Shown here: positions 52,574 to 62,351 of the stretch, in pieces | Position numbering within the stretch: position 1 is the stretch's first letter | Layout: every line of letters starts with the position of its first letter | Source: Nitrospirota bacterium | GTDB taxonomy: Bacteria > Nitrospirota > Nitrospiria > SBBL01 > JAADHI01 | Length of the DNA: 64,000 nt | Reading direction: 5' to 3' | Assembly (NCBI GenBank): GCA_029261135.1 | Contig: JAJDBX010000006.1 | Span: forward strand, 128,123-192,122 | Notes under the pieces: model-generated | The model's database searches: none | What the model was told of the DNA's origin: nothing | The model's input: only the letters and a program-made list of their open reading frames with translations | Made by a program: the position numbers and the translations under genes

Positions 52574-55500
52574 CCTTACAAAAGAAGAAACACTATAGCG
52601 ACACGTCACGGATGAGATTGCTAGGTCTGGTTAAACTGGCGAGTGAACGAGTCGCCGTAACCTGGCCGATGCATACCTTGATTCAGCAGAATCCCCTCCA
52701 CGACCTCGAAGACCTTCCATTCAATAAAGCCGTGGTTCAGGGAAAACTTCAGCAAGGTGGGGAAGGCTATCTTTCGAACCCCATTTATCGGAGATATTAC
52801 CAGTCGGGCCGTATCCTTCAAAAACACCTGGATACGGCACTTCAAGCCATCGCATCCCAGAATAAAATCTCTTTGGCAAACCACACTCTCACGCATCTCG
52901 AAGTTCTGCGTGCCCACTTTATTCATGGTTTCTCTGCCCCTTCACCGGAAATACTCGAAACAAGCATCGAAAACCATTCAGATGCTCTGTTGATCAAAAA
53001 AATTGCAGACCGCTTTTACGCCTCCATTCAACCAATTGATATTGCAAGGGAAATCGATACATTTACGGAGGACTACCATTCCGGGCTCGGCCGGTGCCTG
53101 AGCCTTTCAGGATGGTTTGATCACATTTTTGGGACAGAAATTTCTGAGAAAATCAATCAAGAGATGATCAAATGGTGTCTTCCTTTTTTAGACGAAGGAC
53201 AAGCCCCGTGGCCTTTTCCTTTCCGGGAGAAGGGGCTGTTTCAATCCTGGAAAATAATGGCTTCACACGAATGGGACTTCGGCGGCATTCCCAAGATGCG
53301 TAAAAAACTCCTGGAAACACCGGATCTCGCAGCAGATGCCCTTCTTGAAAGCTTGGAAAAATTAGGCATTCCGGAAGAAGCATGGCAAGATTACTTAGGC
53401 ATGCACCTTTCGGCGCTTCCCGGCTGGACTGCCTTTATCAAATGGCGCACCGAGCATCATGATTATCGGTGGCAAGAAGCCTACCCCATTGATCTCGTTC
53501 AGGTTCTGGCCATTCGGCTTTGGTATGAACGTGAACGACTTACACCGTTTAGCCGAGAGTTCATGGATTCTGACGGCACGATGCAGGCTATTTTAGCCTT
53601 TACTGAATCATATCCGAAGACCTTATTCTTACTACGGGAAAGGACGGAAAAGCGTCTCTCCGCAAGCGATGCAAAAGCTGTCGATCATCTGAGCGCATTC
53701 CCCTTAAGGTCTAATTATCACGCATGGGAAACACTCGCGGATCAGTACGTTGAAGAAATACGGACAAAAAATGTCTTGATGGCTTCTCTCTCTGCGGCAT
53801 GGCGTCTTGTTTCACTCATAAAAACCCTCGACTGTTCTCCCGAGACCCTCTTGAAAAGCCATCCAAAAGACTTGAAGCAATACATTGACTGGATTGACGC
53901 CGCACCGGAAACCACACATGGTCCGGTTTGGCTTGAGGCTTTTGAGGCCGGCTACCAAGAAGCACTCATCAAAAAGCTAAGGAACAATACAGAGGAAATC
54001 CAAGTATTAAAAGAGAAGAGGCCTCATGCGCAAGCGGTTTTTTGCCTCGACGTCCGTTCAGGGTCTTTTCGAAGACATTTAAAAAAAATTGGGCACTATG
54101 AAACTTTTGGTTTTGCTGGTTTTTTTACGGTCTTCATCCGATATATGGCTTTTGATCGCCATCATGAAACCGATCTATACCCTGCAGTCGTAAAAGCCAA
54201 AAATACGGTAAAAGAAATTCCGCGGCCTTCCCAGAAAGAAAAAGTGCCTCGTTATCACGCTGGGGCCGCATTGATCCATGCGGCCCATACCCTGCTTCAT
54301 GATCTTAAAGAAAATGTCATCACCCCATATGTCATGGTGGAATCTATCGGGTGGTTTTTCGGCATTCCGCTCATCGGGAAAACCCTTTTTCCTAGCGCGT
54401 ATCAAAAATTTTCCCGTTGGCTAAGACAGCACCTTGCCCCTCCGGTTGCCACAACAATGACAATCGACAAGTTAACACGGGAATCGGTCGAACTGGTGAT
54501 TTCCGCTGAACAACAGGTCGTTATCCAAGAGGCATTGTACAAGTTAAACCCTGGACACAAGAAATCAATCGATCCTAAAATAATCGGGACATTAAGAAAA
54601 ATGGCCCTGGAGGAAGGCACCTCCAAAGAAGCTCTCGACCCAACAAAACATCAAACACTCACACGCTTTTTCGAGACTCCTGAAGCCCTCAATGATTTTG
54701 TTCAAACGCTTAGAGAGGATCATTTCATCACAGAAGCATGGGCTTCTGCCCGGATGGAGCGAATTACAAGAACAGGCTTTAGCCCAAATGAGCAGATCTT
54801 TACCGTTAAAACCGCACTTAAGGCGATGGGACTGACAAAAAATTTCGCGAAGCTGGTCCTTTTTTGCGCTCATGGCAGCACATCCGACAACAACCCCTAT
54901 GAAGCGTCGCTGGATTGCGGAGCTTGCGGCGGAAACCCAGGCAATCCGAATGCGCGAGTATTCGCTGCGCTGGCCAATAAACCCCACGTACGGGAACACC
55001 TGAAAACTGAAGGCTTCCTTATCCCCGAGGACACTCATTTTATCGCAGGACAGCATAATACCACGACAGATGAGGTCGTCATCTATGACATTGAAGACCT
55101 TCCCCCTTCTCACAAAAAAGCCTTGGCTCAACTCATGGTGGATCTCAAACAAGCGGGTTTGCGGAATAGTCAGGAACGATGCGGCAGATTTCCGGATATC
55201 ACCTCTAAACTCGATCCGGAAGCGTCAAATATCGAGGTCATCCGCCGAAGCACGACTTGGAGCCAAACGCGTCCTGAATGGGGACTCTCAGGAAATGCGG
55301 GCATGGTAATTTCGAGAAATCAACGAATCGAAGGGGTCGATATGAACGGCCGGGTTTTCCTCCATTCATACAATTATAAGGAAGATCCAACAAGCCAGCT
55401 ATTAGAAATCATCATGACAGGCCCCTTAGTTGTTGGCCAGTGGATTAACATGGGGTATTACTTTTCTTCAACCGATAACAACGTCTACGGCAGCGGCAGT

Positions 55501-55794
55501 AAGATATATCATAACGTGGCAGGCCGGATTGGCGTGATGCATGGCTCCACGAGTGATCTCCGCATAGGACTCCCTTCTCAGACGGTTTTTAACGGGGAGA
55601 TGCCTTACCACGAACCCATGCGCCTTTTTACGATCATTGAAGCGCCTAGAACACATATTCAAAAAATAATTTCGAGACATCGCGTATTACGAGATTTTTT
55701 CGATAACCAATGGGTTCATCTCGTCGCCCTTGAAAACAATCAATTTTACCGTTATCTTCCTAAAGGAACATGGCGTGAAGAAAAGGAATCATGA
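52570..55794 (+). CDS. dabA: DabA-type (DUF2309) inorganic-carbon transporter subunit, long form
   Basis: DabA is a vectorial, beta-carbonic-anhydrase-like protein that hydrates CO2 in the cytoplasm using energy from DabB. The N-terminal signature WPMHTLIQQNPLHDLEDLPF is present. The zinc site is intact: Cys492 and Asp494 (FCLDVRSG), His768 (CAHGSTSDNNPYE) and Cys783 (LDCGACGG). The 2- and 15-residue spacings equal those of Halothiobacillus DabA (C351/D353 and H524/C539). At 1074 residues it is longer than that protein, with about 140 extra residues before the site and about 100 between the pairs. It is translationally coupled upstream. Confidence 0.92.
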   Translation: MTLQKKKHYSDTSRMRLLGLVKLASERVAVTWPMHTLIQQNPLHDLEDLPFNKAVVQGKLQQGGEGYLSNPIYRRYYQSGRILQKHLDTALQAIASQNKISLANHTLTHLEVLRAHFIHGFSAPSPEILETSIENHSDALLIKKIADRFYASIQPIDIAREIDTFTEDYHSGLGRCLSLSGWFDHIFGTEISEKINQEMIKWCLPFLDEGQAPWPFPFREKGLFQSWKIMASHEWDFGGIPKMRKKLLETPDLAADALLESLEKLGIPEEAWQDYLGMHLSALPGWTAFIKWRTEHHDYRWQEAYPIDLVQVLAIRLWYERERLTPFSREFMDSDGTMQAILAFTESYPKTLFLLRERTEKRLSASDAKAVDHLSAFPLRSNYHAWETLADQYVEEIRTKNVLMASLSAAWRLVSLIKTLDCSPETLLKSHPKDLKQYIDWIDAAPETTHGPVWLEAFEAGYQEALIKKLRNNTEEIQVLKEKRPHAQAVFCLDVRSGSFRRHLKKIGHYETFGFAGFFTVFIRYMAFDRHHETDLYPAVVKAKNTVKEIPRPSQKEKVPRYHAGAALIHAAHTLLHDLKENVITPYVMVESIGWFFGIPLIGKTLFPSAYQKFSRWLRQHLAPPVATTMTIDKLTRESVELVISAEQQVVIQEALYKLNPGHKKSIDPKIIGTLRKMALEEGTSKEALDPTKHQTLTRFFETPEALNDFVQTLREDHFITEAWASARMERITRTGFSPNEQIFTVKTALKAMGLTKNFAKLVLFCAHGSTSDNNPYEASLDCGACGGNPGNPNARVFAALANKPHVREHLKTEGFLIPEDTHFIAGQHNTTTDEVVIYDIEDLPPSHKKALAQLMVDLKQAGLRNSQERCGRFPDITSKLDPEASNIEVIRRSTTWSQTRPEWGLSGNAGMVISRNQRIEGVDMNGRVFLHSYNYKEDPTSQLLEIIMTGPLVVGQWINMGYYFSSTDNNVYGSGSKIYHNVAGRIGVMHGSTSDLRIGLPSQTVFNGEMPYHEPMRLFTIIEAPRTHIQKIISRHRVLRDFFDNQWVHLVALENNQFYRYLPKGTWREEKES

Positions 55795-55837
55795 TCCAAA
55801 AGAACAACCCTCATTTTTTAAGGAAGGACTATAACAA

Positions 55838-56185
55838 ATGACTGAATTAATCCTGTATCAAATGAAAGAGATTCGAATCATTATCCAAGGTGAACACGTC
55901 GGATTTATCACCGAGCTACTCGACAATATCGAGGCGGGAGGATACACCATTATTAGTAATATTTCTGGAAAAGGCCATCATGGCGTTCACACTGCACACC
56001 CCATGTTCAACGAAATAGACAGCATGCAAATGGTGATGACTGTCGTGCCAGAGAAAAAAGTAGAATCTATTCTTGCCGCTTTAAAGCCTATTTTCCCCCG
56101 CTACCCCGGCATCATGCTTGTCTCGGATGTCTCAGTGACCCGAGCGGAATATTTTTCGAATCCGTCTCAGGAAGAAACAAAATAA
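55838..56185 (+). CDS. PII-like signalling protein of the DAC operon
   Basis: The 115-residue protein has the ferredoxin-like PII fold: beta strand EIRIIIQGEHVGFITELLDNIE, a T-loop region GKGHHGVHTAHPMFNEID, and MQMVMTVVPEKKVESILAALKPIF. The T-loop lacks the uridylylated Tyr of GlnB/GlnK. PII-like proteins next to DUF2309 or bicarbonate transporters are known; they sense adenine nucleotides or bicarbonate. It starts 43 bases after dabA and likely belongs to the same transcript. Confidence 0.82.
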   Translation: MTELILYQMKEIRIIIQGEHVGFITELLDNIEAGGYTIISNISGKGHHGVHTAHPMFNEIDSMQMVMTVVPEKKVESILAALKPIFPRYPGIMLVSDVSVTRAEYFSNPSQEETK

Positions 56186-56351
56186 TAGAGAAAATGGAAC
56201 CACACTATCATCCATTTCTTTGCCCTCCACAGGAATTCTGTTTTAACAACATCCACTAAATACCTATATTGTGGTATTGATATCGACTTGTTGAAAGCAA
56301 TATATTCATCGCACTATCGATATTTTTATCAAGAAAATGGAGGTCTCAATT

Positions 56352-56750
56352 ATGAAACATAAAAACCATATTTCAACAAAACATTCAGTTTTAGTGATCC
56401 TATCCGTGCTATTGATAACTGCGTGTTACGGGGGTGGCTCCAGTAATTCCAAAGCTCAAATCCCCTCACTTATGTCTCCGAAAACCGTCACTGGAAATGC
56501 CGCATCAAAAAACAACGAAGGCGTCGATCATTTGGTTCAAGGTCATTACAAAACCGCCTTGAAATATTTCCAAGAGGCTATTTCAGCCAAACCTGATTTT
56601 GCAGAGGCACACTTTAACCTCGCCATTTCTCTTGATGGTATGGGAAAACATACGGAAGCCACAAGCGCCTTTGAAAAAGCAAAAGAGTTTGGTGGAGATA
56701 ATCTAAAAATTGCTGAAAACGCCATACTCAAAAAACATCTCAATTTATGA
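56352..56750 (+). CDS. TPR-containing lipoprotein
   Basis: The 132-residue protein begins with a lipoprotein signal peptide ending LLITAC, so it should be lipidated at Cys. About two TPR units follow (NEGVDHLVQGHYKTALKYFQEAISAKPDFAEAHFNLAISLDGMGKHTEATSAFEKAKEF). ATG 56,352 has ATGGAGG upstream. It is a single gene between the DAC and nuo operons with terminators behind it. Role unknown, perhaps an envelope assembly scaffold. Confidence 0.82.
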   Translation: MKHKNHISTKHSVLVILSVLLITACYGGGSSNSKAQIPSLMSPKTVTGNAASKNNEGVDHLVQGHYKTALKYFQEAISAKPDFAEAHFNLAISLDGMGKHTEATSAFEKAKEFGGDNLKIAENAILKKHLNL

Positions 56751-56758
56751 CTTCTTCT

Positions 56759-56859
56759 CTTGAGATCCTTTTCCTTTGAAAAGGATCTCAAGCCCGATTA
56801 TTTCCCCTTGCCATTCTAGTTCAAAAGACCTATAACCCCAAAAATGACTGGGTCTTTTT
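56759..56859 (+). terminator. Two hairpins after the TPR lipoprotein gene
   Basis: A perfect 15-bp stem (56,759-56,773 with 56,778-56,792) lies nine bases after the stop but lacks a T-run. A second inverted repeat, AAAAGACC (56,823-56,830) with GGTCTTTT (56,851-56,858), is followed by more T. Together they should end transcription before the nuo operon. Confidence 0.65.
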
Positions 56860-56946
56860 CTTTATTGAAGAGAAGGCCTTTTAAGGCTAGAATGGAGAAA
56901 TTTTCATATTTTACGCGTGATTATGAATAATCGGGTTATGAGATAG

Positions 56947-57318
56947 ATGATCACCAATGCACCCCCTATAAACTATATTCCTATCTTTGTTTTCATCGTT
57001 GTTTCTCTTGTATTCGGCATCGGGACACTGGTCATCAGTTACTTTGTCCAAGTTCGAATCGATGACCCCGAAAAACTGTCCACATACGAGTGCGGAAGCG
57101 AACCCTTTTCCGACGCACGAAGTCCTTTTCCTGCGCGTTATTACATTATCGCCATGCTCTTTGTGATCTTTGATGTTGAGGTGGCCTTTCTCTATCCCTG
57201 GGCCGTTGTTTTTGACAAGATTGGACTCTTTGGATTAGTAGAAATGATTATCTTTATTGCGCTTTTCCTCGTTGCCTATGTGTATGCCTGGAGAAAAGGA
57301 GGACTTGAATGGGACTAA
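56947..57318 (+). CDS. nuoA: NADH:quinone oxidoreductase-like subunit A
   Basis: The 123-residue protein has three membrane helices and the family motif [44 protein letters not shown], including the functional Cys loop. It starts the complex I-like operon and overlaps nuoB by 10 bases. No clear ribosome binding site or promoter was seen before it. Confidence 0.95.
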   Translation: MITNAPPINYIPIFVFIVVSLVFGIGTLVISYFVQVRIDDPEKLSTYECGSEPFSDARSPFPARYYIIAMLFVIFDVEVAFLYPWAVVFDKIGLFGLVEMIIFIALFLVAYVYAWRKGGLEWD

Positions 57319-57788
57319 CCGGGAAATTTGAAGCTAATTTTGTCACATTAAAATTAGATCAAGCCGTCAATTGGGCGCGAAAAGGTTCGCTTTGGCCCAT
57401 GGTCTTTGGACTTGCCTGCTGCGCCATAGAAATGATCGCAGCCGTTGCATCACGTTATGATATGGATCGATTTGGCGCCGGCATCTTTCGGGGTTCTCCA
57501 CGACAATCGGATCTCATGATTGTCTCTGGTACCGTCTGTCGGCGCATGGCCCCGGTGATTCGGAAGGTTTATGATCAGATGCCGGAACCTCGGTATGTCA
57601 TTGCAATGGGATCCTGCGCCACCTCCGGTAATTTTTATGATACCTATAGCGTCGTTCAAGGCGTGGATCGTTTTATACCCGTGGACATTTACGTTCCCGG
57701 TTGCCCGCCAACCCCGGAAGCACTTTTGGAAGGATTGATGCGGCTACAAGATCAAATTATGAAAAAGAAGGTGTTTGTAAAAGCATGA
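57309..57788 (+). CDS. nuoB: NADH:quinone oxidoreductase-like subunit B
   Basis: NuoB holds cluster N2 at the quinone site. The ligands are clear: [10 protein letters not shown] (adjacent Cys), [11 protein letters not shown] and [15 protein letters not shown]. The length is 159 residues. It overlaps nuoC by an ATGA junction, the usual compact layout. Confidence 0.96.
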   Translation: MGLTGKFEANFVTLKLDQAVNWARKGSLWPMVFGLACCAIEMIAAVASRYDMDRFGAGIFRGSPRQSDLMIVSGTVCRRMAPVIRKVYDQMPEPRYVIAMGSCATSGNFYDTYSVVQGVDRFIPVDIYVPGCPPTPEALLEGLMRLQDQIMKKKVFVKA

Positions 57789-58321
57789 AGCGCATCAAAC
57801 CCTTCAGAGTACCGCGTGGCATGGAGAACGGCCAAAACCATGCTTTGGCTAAAAAGATTCAACTGGATACATCCGAGTCATATCGAGGTGCGACCTTGTT
57901 TAGAGGAGACCTTTCTGTGCATATTAAGAGAGAAGGGCTTCTTCAGGTTTGCCGGCTTTTAAAAATAGATCCGACCCTGGACTTTGATTACCCGGTTCAC
58001 ATTACTTCTGTGGATTATCCGAACGATCCTGAGCGCTTTGAAGTGGTTTACGAGTTTTTTTCGATTAAAAAAAAGCACCGTATCCGTCTTAAAACCCGCG
58101 TGCCCGAGGACGACTGCACCATTGAGTCGGTCACGTCCATCTGGGCCGGTGCAAATTTTTTAGAACGAGAAGTATACGACATGATGGGTATTCGATTTGA
58201 GGGCCATCCTGAATTAAAACGTATCCTACTACCCGATGATTATGACGAAGGCTATCCCCTTCGAAAAAATTTTCCGATTCAAGGGCGAGGTTGGCGAGAT
58301 CGCTTTGATTTCCCTGTTTAG
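57785..58321 (+). CDS. nuoC: NADH:quinone oxidoreductase-like subunit C
   Basis: NuoC is a soluble peripheral-arm subunit. The protein shows [73 protein letters not shown], the diagnostic stretch. The ATG at 57,785 overlaps the nuoB stop; a frame open to 57,701 is a shadow inside nuoB. It is not fused to nuoD. Confidence 0.95.
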   Translation: MKRIKPFRVPRGMENGQNHALAKKIQLDTSESYRGATLFRGDLSVHIKREGLLQVCRLLKIDPTLDFDYPVHITSVDYPNDPERFEVVYEFFSIKKKHRIRLKTRVPEDDCTIESVTSIWAGANFLEREVYDMMGIRFEGHPELKRILLPDDYDEGYPLRKNFPIQGRGWRDRFDFPV

Positions 58322-58338
58322 AAGAAGGATGAACTGAC

Positions 58339-59562
58339 GTGGCTGTAGAAACACCGGAAACGCGAGAGGACAAAAAAACACTTCCCCTCCTTAAGACCGA
58401 AGAGCTTCTGCTGAACCTCGGCCCTCAGCACCCTTCTACCCACGGGGTACTCAAGGTAATTCTCACCCTTGAGGGAGAAAAGGTGGTTAAATCAGAACCG
58501 GTCTTGGGCTTCTTGCATCGGGGTGTGGAAAAAATTGCAGAAACCATCACATACAACCAGTTTATTCCTCACACAGATCGGCTCGATTACGTCTGTGCAA
58601 TGTACAACAACTTTGCTTACGTCCGGGCCGTTGAAAAGTTTCTAAATATTACGATACCCGAAAGAGCTGAATATCTCAGAACCATCGTTGCCGAAGTACA
58701 ACGCATTATCGGGCATCTTTTTTGGTTGGGGACTCAGGCACTTGATATTGGGGCGATGACCGTCTTTTTCTACACATTCAGGGAAAGAGAAGCCTTACTT
58801 GATCTTTTTGTGGAGCTTTGCGGCGCACGGCTCACCACCAGTTGGTACCGCGTCGGCGGCGTTGAACGTGATTTCACACCCAAGTTTATTGAAGGCCTTT
58901 ATCAATTCATCGAGACATTCCATACTAAAATTGAAGAATATGACACGCTCTTGATTAATAATCGAATCTGGCTGGCCAGAACAAAAGACATTGCCATTAT
59001 TTCGGGGGAGGACGCGGTGAATTATGGTCTCTCAGGATCTGTATTACGAGGTTCCGGGGTCGATTACGACTTAAGAAAAGTGAGTCCCTACGGTGCCTAC
59101 GACAAGGTCGAATGGACTGTGCCTTTGGGGAAAAAAGGAGATACTTATGACCGGTATTGGATCCGTATGGAAGAGATGAGAGAGAGCACGAAGATTATCA
59201 AACAATGCCTCGACCAACTACCAGAAGAAGGGGGCTACAAGGCTTATCTGCCTAAAGTGGTTGCGCCGGATAAAGAGCGGGTATTTACCGATATGGAAAG
59301 TATGATTTACCAGTTTAAACTGTATTCGGATGGATTTAAAGTACCAGAAGGTGATATTTATTGCGGCACTGAGGCCCATAAAGGAGAACTTGGGTTTTAT
59401 ATCGTGAGCCAAGGCGGTGGAAAACCTTATCGGCTAAAAATTCGGGCCCCTTCTTTTATTCATATGGGCGCATTTGATTTTATGTCAAAGGGATATATGA
59501 TCGCAGATGTTATTACAATCTTTGGCACCTACGATATTGTGATGGGGGAGTGTGATCGTTAA
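58339..59562 (+). CDS. nuoD: NADH:quinone oxidoreductase-like subunit D
   Basis: NuoD forms the quinone cavity with NuoB. Motifs: LGPQHPSTHGVLKVILTLEGEKV, GFLHRGVEKIAE, DRLDYVCAMYNNFAY and the C-terminal MSKGYMIADVITIFGTYDIVMGECDR. Length 407. A GTG start (58,339) is used. As in respiratory complex I, the four hydrogenase-type Cys ligands are absent. Confidence 0.96.
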   Translation: MAVETPETREDKKTLPLLKTEELLLNLGPQHPSTHGVLKVILTLEGEKVVKSEPVLGFLHRGVEKIAETITYNQFIPHTDRLDYVCAMYNNFAYVRAVEKFLNITIPERAEYLRTIVAEVQRIIGHLFWLGTQALDIGAMTVFFYTFREREALLDLFVELCGARLTTSWYRVGGVERDFTPKFIEGLYQFIETFHTKIEEYDTLLINNRIWLARTKDIAIISGEDAVNYGLSGSVLRGSGVDYDLRKVSPYGAYDKVEWTVPLGKKGDTYDRYWIRMEEMRESTKIIKQCLDQLPEEGGYKAYLPKVVAPDKERVFTDMESMIYQFKLYSDGFKVPEGDIYCGTEAHKGELGFYIVSQGGGKPYRLKIRAPSFIHMGAFDFMSKGYMIADVITIFGTYDIVMGECDR

Positions 59563-59564
59563 AG

Positions 59565-62351
59565 ATGAGTAGCGTCGGAAAGCAAAGTGCTGCACCGGAT
59601 GCAGTCAAAAAGTTGGTTGAAATCACCATTAATGGAGAAGTGGTCACGGCTGAAGAAAATTCTTCACTATTTAATGCCGTGAAATTAACCGGAGTTGAAC
59701 TACCGGCGATGTGTTACCACTACAGCTTTTCTCCCTTTGGATCCTGCGGTCTTTGCCTCGTCGAGGTTGAAGGCAAGAAAAACAACGTCCGCGCCTGCAC
59801 AGCAAAAGTGCTTGAAGGGATGGTGGTCAGCACAGGAACCGACAAGATGGTCGAAGCCCGAAAAGGTGCCGTAGAAAAGCACTTAAAAACACATCCGCTC
59901 GACTGCCCCGTCTGCGATAAAGACGGGCAATGTGAACTACAAGACATGGCTTACGACCTTGAAGTCTATGACATTGCAGAGGGAAAACGGAAACAAATCC
60001 CTGAAGATACACGCAGTACCGTGCTCGATTTCAATATGGAACGCTGCATTCTTTGCGGTCAGTGCATCAACGTCTGCAAAGAAGTGCAGCTCGTTGACGC
60101 CCTCTGCTTTTATAAAAAAGACAAACAGAAACATGTGGGTGCACATGGAGGAGAAGAACTTTATTGTGAATTCTGCGGGGATTGCCTCGCCGTCTGTCCC
60201 GTGGGTGCCATTGTTAGCAAATTCTCAAAGTTCACCTTCAAACCCTGGCAACTCAAAAAAACGGAAACCACCTGTAGTTTCTGCTCTGATGGCTGTAGCA
60301 TCACTTTAGAAACCACGCAAAAAGACATTCAAGTCGTCACATCCGAACTCTCCTATACCTCAAAATTTGGCTTTGATGTTGAACCCGGCGACGGACATGG
60401 CGGTATCTGTGTCCGCGGACGTTTTGGATTTGACTATGTCATGAGCAATGAGCGTTTATCTCAGCCCATCACAAAAATCAACGGCAAGTTTGAACCCGTG
60501 TCCTGGTTCAATGCACTGATGGAAATTGGGAAACGCTTAAAGAGCATTAAAGAAGTGCATGGCGGGAAATCAATCGCTGCATTGGTGAGTGGGCGTTGTA
60601 CAAATGAATCTGTTTATCTCTTCCAAAGACTCATGCGATCAGTCTTAGAAACAAACAACATAGATACCGCCGCACGTTATGGCCATATGAATTCTGTGCT
60701 GGCCATGCAAGAGGCTTTAAAAATTGGTAAAGGCACCGTCACCCATCAAGAGCTTGCGCTTTCTGATGCCATTTTGATAATTGGCTCTAACCTGACAGAA
60801 ACAAATCCCATCACCGCGCTTCGGCCCAAAGCCTCGATGACGGAGTTCGGCGGTAAGTTGATGGTCGCCGATACCAGTAAGACAAACATGCTCAATCTTG
60901 CGACACTACCACTCCAGATCGGGCTCAATTCAGAATCCCTTTTCATTCAAGGATTGATCAAATCGGTCATTGAACAAGAATTTGTAGACTCTGAATTTCT
61001 TGAAAATTACCCTGAAGCCTATGACGCACTTAAAAATGCGGTTGCACTTATTTCTGAAAGTCTCATTACCGAACAAACGGGGCTTGAGTGGGAAAAAATT
61101 ACGGAAACGGCAGAAGCGCTTGCCCATTCAAAACGCGGCGTCCTTCTTTGGGGAGAAGGCATTATTTCAAAACCGGGGGCTTACGATAATGTCTTACTGC
61201 TCATCGACTTGGCCCTATTAACCGGTCTCATCAGAAAAGAAGGGGCGGGTCTCTTCCCTATCTGTGAAGAAAATAATGAACAAGGCGCTGTGGATATGGG
61301 TGGCGTTCCCGAATTTCTACCAGGGCAGATTCCTTTTTCATCTGAGGAAGACCGGAAACGCTTCTCATCAACATGGCACACGACCTTGCCAGAACCATCG
61401 GCCGATGCCTTAGGCTTGACGCTGCCGGAAATCATAGAAGCGGCGCATCGCGGCGAAATCCATGCGCTCTATGTGGTCGGTGAAAATCCATTGGCTTCTC
61501 TTCCGGCTGAAATGAAGGTGAGAGAAGCCCTAGAGAAGATCGATCTCATCATTTGCCAAGATCCATTTTTAACAGAGACGGGAGAGATGGCCGACTATGT
61601 TCTTCCCGCATCTGTCTTTGCCGAAAATGAAGGGAGCTACACGAACGTCGCCGGAGCGGTCAATCGGGTTTCAGAAGCCTTCGACCCGCGTGGAGAAGCG
61701 CGTCCCGACTGGAAGATCTTTACAGATTTATCAAAACATCTTGGACACCCGATTCAATACCGCTCTGTCGAAGAAATCTATCAAGAGATCGTAAAAATGG
61801 TTCCAGGATACTTCCGTGGAAACAAACCGATTGCTCAAGCGGATAATTATTTAAACAAGCGCTTCATTGAAAATATTTCAGATCGCTATGCAGTCCACTC
61901 AGAGACAAGCCAGTCTGATCCGCCGACAACATTATCTTTAGAACAGGTACTTTATCACTCCGGAAAATTGACGACACGCGACAAACAACTCATGGAAATT
62001 GACAGTAAGACTGCCTTAAAAATCAGTGAAGCCGATGCAGAAGCACTGGGCGGCCTCGTTACGGGCGATCCGGTGAACATTAAATCAGATTTAGGCCAAT
62101 TGGAAGTTGCCGTCGAGGTTTCAGAAAATTTACCGAAAGGCTTGGTACAATTTCCGCTCCATTTTAACGATCCGCCCCTTAAAGACCTTTTGAAAGTAGA
62201 AATTGATCCCTTAAGTAAAGTCATTTACTTCAAAAAAGGCAGCGTGACACTTGAACGCCCTGCCAATTTAGATCTTAAAGTCATTGAAACAAAATCAGAA
62301 ACAACAGAAGACAGTGAACCCGAAGCAGTCAAGGATGAGGAAGCATCATGA
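59565..62351 (+). CDS. nuoG: NADH:quinone oxidoreductase-like subunit G (iron-sulfur/molybdopterin-fold)
   Basis: NuoG carries electron-transfer clusters of the peripheral arm. From the N-terminus: a [2Fe-2S] domain (CYHYSFSPFGSCGLC), the His/Cys cluster motif CPVCDKDGQCELQD, two [4Fe-4S] motifs (CILCGQCINVC and CEFCGDCLAVC), a further four-Cys site starting TCSFCSDGCSI, then a molybdopterin-oxidoreductase fold to about residue 780 and a C-terminal formate-dehydrogenase-like barrel. At 928 residues it is full size. It follows nuoD directly, and nuoE and nuoF are not present in the expected place. Confidence 0.92.
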   Translation: MSSVGKQSAAPDAVKKLVEITINGEVVTAEENSSLFNAVKLTGVELPAMCYHYSFSPFGSCGLCLVEVEGKKNNVRACTAKVLEGMVVSTGTDKMVEARKGAVEKHLKTHPLDCPVCDKDGQCELQDMAYDLEVYDIAEGKRKQIPEDTRSTVLDFNMERCILCGQCINVCKEVQLVDALCFYKKDKQKHVGAHGGEELYCEFCGDCLAVCPVGAIVSKFSKFTFKPWQLKKTETTCSFCSDGCSITLETTQKDIQVVTSELSYTSKFGFDVEPGDGHGGICVRGRFGFDYVMSNERLSQPITKINGKFEPVSWFNALMEIGKRLKSIKEVHGGKSIAALVSGRCTNESVYLFQRLMRSVLETNNIDTAARYGHMNSVLAMQEALKIGKGTVTHQELALSDAILIIGSNLTETNPITALRPKASMTEFGGKLMVADTSKTNMLNLATLPLQIGLNSESLFIQGLIKSVIEQEFVDSEFLENYPEAYDALKNAVALISESLITEQTGLEWEKITETAEALAHSKRGVLLWGEGIISKPGAYDNVLLLIDLALLTGLIRKEGAGLFPICEENNEQGAVDMGGVPEFLPGQIPFSSEEDRKRFSSTWHTTLPEPSADALGLTLPEIIEAAHRGEIHALYVVGENPLASLPAEMKVREALEKIDLIICQDPFLTETGEMADYVLPASVFAENEGSYTNVAGAVNRVSEAFDPRGEARPDWKIFTDLSKHLGHPIQYRSVEEIYQEIVKMVPGYFRGNKPIAQADNYLNKRFIENISDRYAVHSETSQSDPPTTLSLEQVLYHSGKLTTRDKQLMEIDSKTALKISEADAEALGGLVTGDPVNIKSDLGQLEVAVEVSENLPKGLVQFPLHFNDPPLKDLLKVEIDPLSKVIYFKKGSVTLERPANLDLKVIETKSETTEDSEPEAVKDEEAS

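Noticed and set aside
54592-55152. 186-codon minus-strand frame
   Set aside because: Antisense to the zinc-site region of dabA; no recognisable motif or ribosome binding site.
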